DNA of 64,000 nucleotides from Cordilura impudica (taxonomy: Eukaryota; Arthropoda; Insecta; Diptera; Scathophagidae), in assembly GCA_963682025.1 (NCBI GenBank), contig OY821518.1, positions 145,578,731-145,642,730 of the forward strand, in the 5' to 3' direction. The first letter of the stretch is position 1; the number at the start of each line of letters is the position of its first letter. Below, in pieces: positions 58,205 through 64,000 of the stretch. A program made the position numbers and the translations under genes. Below the pieces are notes generated by a model. It ran no database searches and was not told where the DNA came from. It was given only the letters and a program-made list of their open reading frames with translations.

Positions 58205-58440
58205 TAAATATACTAAACCGATTCATATTAAATTTGGCGCACAGATAGTGTTTTCTCTGAAAGAAGCTATATGCTATTCTAGATGTTGATTGTATACCAA
58301 GCCAACTTTTGCGCTCACTTTATGCAACATTATAAAGGCAATCTTTTGCGCAACCACGCAGAAACTGCTCAACCGATTACCTGTAAATTTCGCACTCAGG
58401 TACTGTTATCTTTGAAAAGAGTACTGTGCCATAGAAGGAC
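58205..58440. repeat. Tandem pair of about 158 bp
   Basis: CTAAACCGATTCATATTAAA-TTTGGCGCACAGATAGT at 58211 recurs in diverged form at 58369 (CTCAACCGATTACCTGTAAA-TTTCGCACTCAGGTACT). Preceded by a GTTTGTTTATTTGTTTGG run. The AACCGATTxxxATxAAATTT phrase is common near Helitron ends, but no termini were found. Confidence 0.5.
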
Positions 58441-60346
58441 TTGATTGGATCTCACACCCAATTTATTATTTTATCTCTACTCTACAGTATACAAATCCAT
58501 TGATATCGTTATGTCTGAAGAGCCATGAACTACAAAACATAGGTTAACTACAAAACATAGGTTTAAAGTATCGCTGTAATTAAAACTTAAATCTTAAATG
58601 GGGATGCTATTCAAGGTATTTCCGTTTTGAAACGACTTGACCCAGAATTAAATCTATACATATTTTGTAATTTACATTTACACTGAACAAAAACTATCAA
58701 TTTTCGATAAACAACCCATTAATTGTTAACCCTCGAAATCGTAATTTTTATACTACTGAAAATTTTAACTCTTCAATCATCATTTTAACAAATTTAACAA
58801 ATAATTTTAACAAATTGAAAAATCGTCGAAATTACAATAAGTTGTCAAAATTGGCAACACTGCTAACGACAATAGCACTACATATGCAGATTTCGTGTTA
58901 CATATGGAATAAGTTGAGCGCAAAAAATGCATAAAAAAAACTAATATCTATTCAAATTCTTTAAACTTCCATTGTTGGTCAATGAAAAAATTCTGCAAAA
59001 AAAGTAATGCATGAAATTTTAATCATTTTTATTTTTCTCATTTACCGTCGTCCGATATGCATACATACATACTTCTTTTATCGAACTAAACTTTACCGTT
59101 TGTCTGTTTTGTTTTTCATCTCAAAATTGTTTTGTATTGTTAAGAGTGCTTTCGCTCAGGTTCTCTGATGGCCAGCACTTACCAAAGAGTATGCTTTTTT
59201 GATAAATATTTGAGAAAAAAGAGATCTTCAATGTGGATTTTGTTGTTGTCCAGCGCATGATTTCGTTTATAGCTCTGTATTGAAAAGCCCTTGAAAAAAT
59301 AGTGCAATATTGAGTTTAAAATTTAAATTATTGTAACTTTGCATAATTAAATTACATTGTAATTTTAGAGAGAGAGGTGGGAAAATAATTTTTTTTCACT
59401 CATAGTATTAATTTTTGCATAATTTGCTTTAAAAAAAATTTAGACAAACAAATTACGTAAGATTTTAATTTGAATAATTTATTGAAATTATCGTGGAAGA
59501 ATTAAAGGCTTTTTTTTTTTTTTTGAAGTAAAACTAATACGCGCCTATTTTTTATTTTTTATTTTTTGGATTTATAGATAACTTTGCAAAAAATGTAGTT
59601 CTCTTTTTTCAGTTTACATGTATGATGAAATATGAAATATTTTTTTCTTTTTTGTGTAGGTGGATTGGTGTTTGCATTTCCTTAAGGGGTGGTAGGTTTT
59701 AAAACCTTTTTTTTGCATTTCTCTTCCTGAATGCACAACATGTCGAGAGTGTTGTGTCTAAATTTTAAGTAAATCAGAGCAAAACTTAAGAAGATACAGC
59801 GTTTCCAGCGACCGGCCTCATACGGTATATAGTATATAAATCAGTTTTTAAAAAACTTTAAACCGATTTTCTCGCAAATAAATGTTCGAAATCTGTGAAC
59901 ATCATAACTCAAAATTTTCTTGACCGATTCTTTTGAAATTTTAGACACTATATCTACACATAAATAATCAGGTAACCACGAATGTTTGTTTTAATTCCAT
60001 TTTCTTCCCCATTTTTTAACAACAAATTCCCGAAATTGTATAGCAAAAATCGTTTTTCACTTCAAAATGCTGCAAAAAAAAGAAAAAATTGAAAAACTCT
60101 TCGCCACTACTTCAGGAAACATGTCACCTTTTAAACGCATTTCGATTTTTTTTATTTCTCCATGATCCTGTAACGAGTTATGATGTTCACCGCAAAACAA
60201 CAACGCCTCCGGATAGTCGCTGTCACGGACTTATTTATTAAAATTTTTAGTTGAAAAATTTTTCAAAGATTCTTCAAATGTTATGCTGTCTTCAAAAAAG
60301 AATTATGCAAAATACGACTTTTATTAACTTTTAAAACCTTAACCTT
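58441..60346. other. Non-coding stretch, possibly transposon flank near 59690-60240
   Basis: AT-rich. At 59690-60240 the sequence is less simple (GGGGTGGTAGGTTTTAAAAC, CAACAACGCCTCCGGATAGT) and looks like the non-coding end of an unidentified transposon. No frame or partner repeat is found. Confidence 0.35.
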
Positions 60347-60990
60347 AATTTTTAATTTTTAATTTTTAATTTTTAATTTTTAATTTTTAATTTTTAATTT
60401 TTAATTTTTAATTTCTTATTTTAAATTTAAAATTTTTAATTTTTAATATTTAATTTTTAATTTTTAATTTTTAAATTTTAATTTTTAATTTTTAATTTTT
60501 AATTTTTAATTTTTAATTTTTAATTTTTAATTTTTAATTTTTAATTTTTAATTTTTAATTTTTAATTTTTAATTTTTAATTTTTAATTTTTAATTTTTAA
60601 TTTTTAATTTTTAATTTTTAATTTTTAATTTTTAATTTTTAATTTTTAATTTTTAATTTTTAATTTTTAATTTTTAATTTTTAATTTTTAATTTTTAATT
60701 TCTTATTTTAAATTTTAAATTTTAAATTTTTAATTTTTAATTTTTAATTTTCAATTATAAATTTTTAATTTTTAATTTTTAATTTTTAATATTTAATTTT
60801 TAATTTTTAATATTTAATTTTTAATTTTTAATTTTTAATTTTTAATTTTTAATTTTTTATTTTTAATTTTTAATTTTTAATTTTTATTTTTTAATTTTTA
60901 ATTTTAATTTTTAATTTTTAATTTAAAATTTTTAATATTAAATTTAAAATTTTTAGTTTTTGATTTTTAATTTTTAATTTTTAATTTTTA
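60347..60990. repeat. AATTTTT heptamer satellite array
   Basis: About 640 bp of nearly perfect AATTTTT units, with local variants TTTCTTATTTTAAATTT and AATATTT. Low complexity, non-coding. Confidence 0.95.
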
Positions 60991-61090
60991 TTTACATTTT
61001 ACATTTTCTGTTTTTCATTTTCCATTTTCCATTCTCCATTTTCCATTTTCCATTTTCCATTTTCATTTTCCATTTTTCATTTTTCGTTTT
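60991..61090. repeat. CATTTTC heptamer array adjoining the AATTTTT array
   Basis: Around ten units of CATTTTC or CATTTTT follow directly, keeping the 7-bp period but with a changed unit. Confidence 0.85.
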
Positions 61091-61094
61091 AATT

Positions 61095-61505
61095 TTTTCT
61101 TTCATATTGGCGATTTTTTTTATTATAACGTGATAACGATAAAAAAATATGTGGCAATACTACTAACATGAGCTATGTTATTGTGTTCTTTTTAGAGATA
61201 TCTACATATTTTTGCTCGTATCTAATCACGATGATGCCCGATTTAGCCAATTTTCAATACCGTCCTGCTGAGGATTATGGCAAATGATATTATTGTAGCC
61301 TTATCCAGTTAGATGGCTTTTTTTTGTGAATGAGCGTGATTTCAACAGATAGACGGACAGACGGACATCGCAATATCGACTCGAGCTGTGAGAAGGATCA
61401 AGAATATACATACTTTATGGGGTCAGAAATTAGTTTTTCGATGCGTTACAAACGGAATGACAAACCTATATATACCCTCTGCCACTGAGGTGTGGGGGGT
61501 ATAAA
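61095..61505. mobile_element. Second GTCY-type repeat family, copy 3
   Basis: Contains GATAGACGGACAGACGGACA, ATATCGACTCGAGCTGTGAG, ATGCGTTACAAACGGAATGA and ends ATACCCTCTGCCACTGAGGT-GTGGGGGGTATAAAA. Shared with 43640 and 49540. Confidence 0.65.
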
Positions 61506-61656
61506 AACAATAAAACATAAGAAACTGTATTTTCGTTCATATTACCGAAATTTCATTCGTATTCCTCCTTACCAATAGTAAGACCACAAATATTTATCGT
61601 TTTCAGCCATCCAAAGTTCCGACAGCTTCCAGTTCTTTAAATTTAATTTTCCATAG

Positions 61657-62028
61657 ATAATTAGGGAACACATTGGAATGCGCTACGAACACGGTTTTTT
61701 GCGCATGGTTATGCAACTCTTCCTTCAACCTGATCATCTGGCGATGTATTTCGACTCTCTGGTTTTCGATAACAAAAAGTGCGATGATGTGGCTCCGAAG
61801 CCACAAAAACCGATGAAGAAGAAGTCAGCGAAATCCGAAGAATTTACATCAACCGAAAACAATGCAGTCACCAAAAAAAATAAGAACAAAAAAAAACTGA
61901 CTGAAAACAAAACTGAGACTCCTAAAAAATCGGTAGCAAAAGTGGAAAAACTCCCTAAGAAGACAGCTGCAGTTGAAAAAGCTGAAGCTGATGTGAAAAC
62001 CAGAAACAAAGACTACAATGGTGAATAA
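61657..62028 (+). pseudogene. Lysine-rich coding segment, cut by a GTCY-type element
   Basis: After a possible acceptor (ATTTTCCATAG) the frame runs REHIGMRYEHGFLRMVMQLF, LQPDHLAMYFDSLVFDNKK, then a Lys/Glu/Thr-rich tail (KPMKKKSAKSEEFTSTENN; KKNKNKKKLTENKTETPKK) to TAA at 62026. The TE at 62051-62832 follows at once, and beyond it an equally lysine-rich stretch resumes (TEEPPKKRFRSKKEQNFDIF, 62900-62960). The pieces look like the C-terminal end of one nuclear or nucleolar protein gene, with a PPKKRFRSKK nuclear-localisation-like signal. The family is not recognised. A shorter frame exists on the opposite strand, but the lysine-rich tail favours the plus strand. Confidence 0.45.
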
Positions 62029-62050
62029 ATCGGAGATGAAAATAACAAAA

Positions 62051-62832
62051 ACAAGTAAGAAAATTATAGTCGGTCTAGACCGACTATATGATACCCTATA
62101 CCATGGTTTAGAGACCCTATCTTTCGGTCCAACTACTTCGATATAGAAAATAAGCATAAACCAAATTTGAGTGGGATTTTTATTAATTTTTTTGGCTGCA
62201 GATATGAAAAAGTTCATATCGGATGCTATATCTATAAAGGGACTAGGTCCAAAAATGGACCGATCCTGATCATGTTTGGTAAAGTCTCTTGTATTTTGCA
62301 AAAATATGTATAAACAAAATTTGAGAAGAATCAGTGCAATATTTTTGTTTTTTAATAGATTTAAGTGAAGATCGGGAAGCAGCTCTATATGGGGTCAAAG
62401 GGATCATTTTTCGACTACTCATTAGTGGATGTAATGAACGCATACAAACCCAATTTGAATAAGATCTATATGACAATTTGGATCTTATGGCAATTTATGT
62501 CGATTTCATATGGGTAATTTGTATGGGGGCTAGGTCTGAACATGGACCGATTCTCACCAATTTCAATAGCGTTCATCCCATGGCCGACAAAAGCTTATAT
62601 ACCAAATTTCATCAAAATATATTCATATTTGCGACCTGCAGTTTGATTACAAGCTTTACATGGACACACAGACGGACGGACGGACGGACGGACGGACATT
62701 GTTAAATCAACTCAGAAAGTGATTCTGATTCGATCGGTATAATTAAAGATGGGTCTAGGTCAAATATTTTTGGTTGTTACAAACAGCAGCACAAAGTCAT
62801 TATACCCAAACCACATAGTGGTATAGGGTATA
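62051..62832. mobile_element. DINE-1/mini-me-like element, reversed, full length (copy K)
   Basis: Starts ACAAGTAAGAAAATTATAGT-CGG with the palindrome AGTCGGTCT/AGACCGACT. GACGGACGGACGGACGGACG lies near 62674, and it ends CACATAGTGGTATAGGGTAT followed by an A-run. It lies inside the lysine-rich coding segment. Confidence 0.8.
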
Positions 62833-62859
62833 AAAAAAAAAACTGGAAGAACTTCCTAA

Positions 62860-62985
62860 AAAAAATCAGACAAAGGTGAAAAGCAGCAAAATACAGAAGA
62901 ACCACCAAAAAAGCGTTTTAGGAGTAAAAAAGAGCAAAATTTTGATATTTTTGTAATTTTGTACCTTTGATATTGAACTTTTTTA
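62860..62985 (+). pseudogene. Lysine-rich coding segment, continuation after element K
   Basis: The frame GEKQQNTEEPPKKRFRSKK then EQNFDIFVILYL ends in TGA. Composition matches the segment ending at 62028. An alternative frame (KLEELPKKNQTKVKSSKIQK) is also lysine-rich, so the exact junction frame is unclear. Confidence 0.35.
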
Positions 62986-63058
62986 AATTTCAAATATTAT
63001 ATATATTATCTGTTTATACCACATTTTTCAATTTTTTCATGAATTATGTTCATCTTTA

Positions 63059-63200
63059 CGGGTGATTTGTAAAAAAACTAAAAGACATAGAAACTTGCGG
63101 TTTGCGCCATTTGAAAGAGCGTTTTTTCCAATAAGAATCACTCAAAAAGTAAAAAAAAAAATTTTCGGCGCAGAGGTCCCTTTTCGAGGAGCAAGTCACA
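63059..63200. mobile_element. Possible MITE sharing one end with the element at 57892
   Basis: The right end AGGTCCCTTTTCGAGGAGCA-AGTCACA followed by TA resembles the right end at 58020-58050. The left end CGGGTGATTTGT after TA resembles the mariner terminus at 27848. The pairing of both ends to one element is uncertain. Confidence 0.3.
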
Positions 63201-64000
63201 TATTTAAATATATTATTAAGAATTTCAATATTGTTAAAAATTTTTATATAAACAAACTCTGAATTCTTTGAAATTTTCTCTTAGTTTGTTTTTGGTTTGA
63301 TCTCCTGATTTTTGTTTATTGACACAGGTGGTCCATAAAGCTCTCTCAATTTTTTTGTTAAAATATTGCCATATTTGTGAAACATGGAAAGTAAAGCTTT
63401 TAACACATTAAAAGGGGGCTGCCACTACTAAACTTTGTGGTAACACCAAATAAAAAAAACAATACGATACATAGTTAAACCCAGTGATGACAACTTCGGA
63501 AAGAAGAAAATCGTCAGTGGCAAAGTAATTTTGAATTATATTATGTTAAATAAATATATTTACATTTATTGACTCCAAACACCACTAAATGGGAATTAGT
63601 GTTTGGACTTAGTTACGTTTTTTTAAAGCGAAAAAAACAATGCATATTCCTTACATATCATGGGTACATTGCATACCATGAAGTTAAATTTTGAAGTCAT
63701 CATGAACACTATCAATTTAGGGATGCCAAACGAAAAAAAAAAACAAATGTCCCGACAATTTTAAATAATATAATTTGTCATTTTTATTTTCGGAAAAACT
63801 TTAATTTTCATTCAAAGCAATTGTAAAAAATAATATATATATATAACATTCTCATCAATTAGTTGTACATACTTCTTTTATCAAAATTTGTTCTTTTTTT
63901 TTTTTAAATTATTGCTCTCTTTATGTAAAAGTTTTTATGTGCGCAAATATCAATTGCTGATTTCTAAACTTCATTTGATATCTTTGAACTTAAATTAATG
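63201..64000. other. Non-coding stretch, nothing recognised
   Basis: AT-rich with poly-A and poly-T runs; no gene supported. Confidence 0.4.

Noticed and set aside
63059..63075. CGGGTGATTTGT after TA as a second mariner end
   Set aside because: Only about 11 bases match and the interior does not align convincingly with the intact mariner.
1..64000. tRNA, rRNA and snRNA genes
   Set aside because: I looked for conserved tRNA arm sequences and rRNA blocks by eye and found none I could support; a covariance-model scan would be decisive.

Overview
The window is AT-rich eukaryotic nuclear DNA, almost certainly from a higher fly (Diptera, probably calyptrate). The evidence is one internal exon coding for an Ig domain close to the Drosophila echinoid/friend-of-echinoid adhesion proteins, as I remember those sequences, many copies of a (GTCY)n-bearing DINE-1/mini-me-like repeat, and a typical insect transposon mix (Tc1/mariner, pogo/Tigger, Transib, Helitron, non-LTR LINEs). 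I see no prokaryotic or viral gene structure. No complete host gene lies here. The DNA looks like intron or intergenic sequence of large genes, filled with nested mobile elements.

Layout: 1-2903 holds Helitron-like elements with 143-bp internal tandem repeats, two of them head to head, then a complete 198-bp Helitron. 3580-9560 is a decayed LINE on the minus strand, broken by a 239-bp insertion and by a GTCY-type element that carries a nested MITE. 11686-11884 is the Ig-domain exon (minus). 12150-16507 holds another Helitron, a 5'-truncated Transib and a small inverted-repeat element. 17021-24868 is a cluster of GTCY-type repeats with a mariner relic. 26300-30540 holds a mariner relic, then a pogo/Tigger gene cut at a TA by a full-length Tc1/mariner with an uninterrupted 361-residue transposase.

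34111-37032 and 45662-48942 are two related DNA transposons that I cannot place in a superfamily. They share transposase homology, CAC-starting termini and 3-bp TWA target duplications; the second has inverted repeats of about 440 bp. The first sits inside a LINE endonuclease relic. 39056-41553 is a full-length Transib (RAG1-related family) with perfect 36-bp inverted repeats that begin with the V(D)J heptamer CACAGTG and a 5-bp target duplication; its transposase is broken. It lies next to a possible last exon of an unknown gene (41698-41946). 49540-64000 contains GTCY-type repeats, MITEs, LINE scraps, a 0.65-kb AATTTTT heptamer array, and a lysine-rich coding segment split by a GTCY-type element.

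The genes do not form a pathway. What links them is transposition: nearly every recognisable coding stretch is a transposase or reverse transcriptase, and the nesting gives relative insertion ages. The best candidates for something undescribed are the unclassified transposon pair and the Transib with RSS-like ends.
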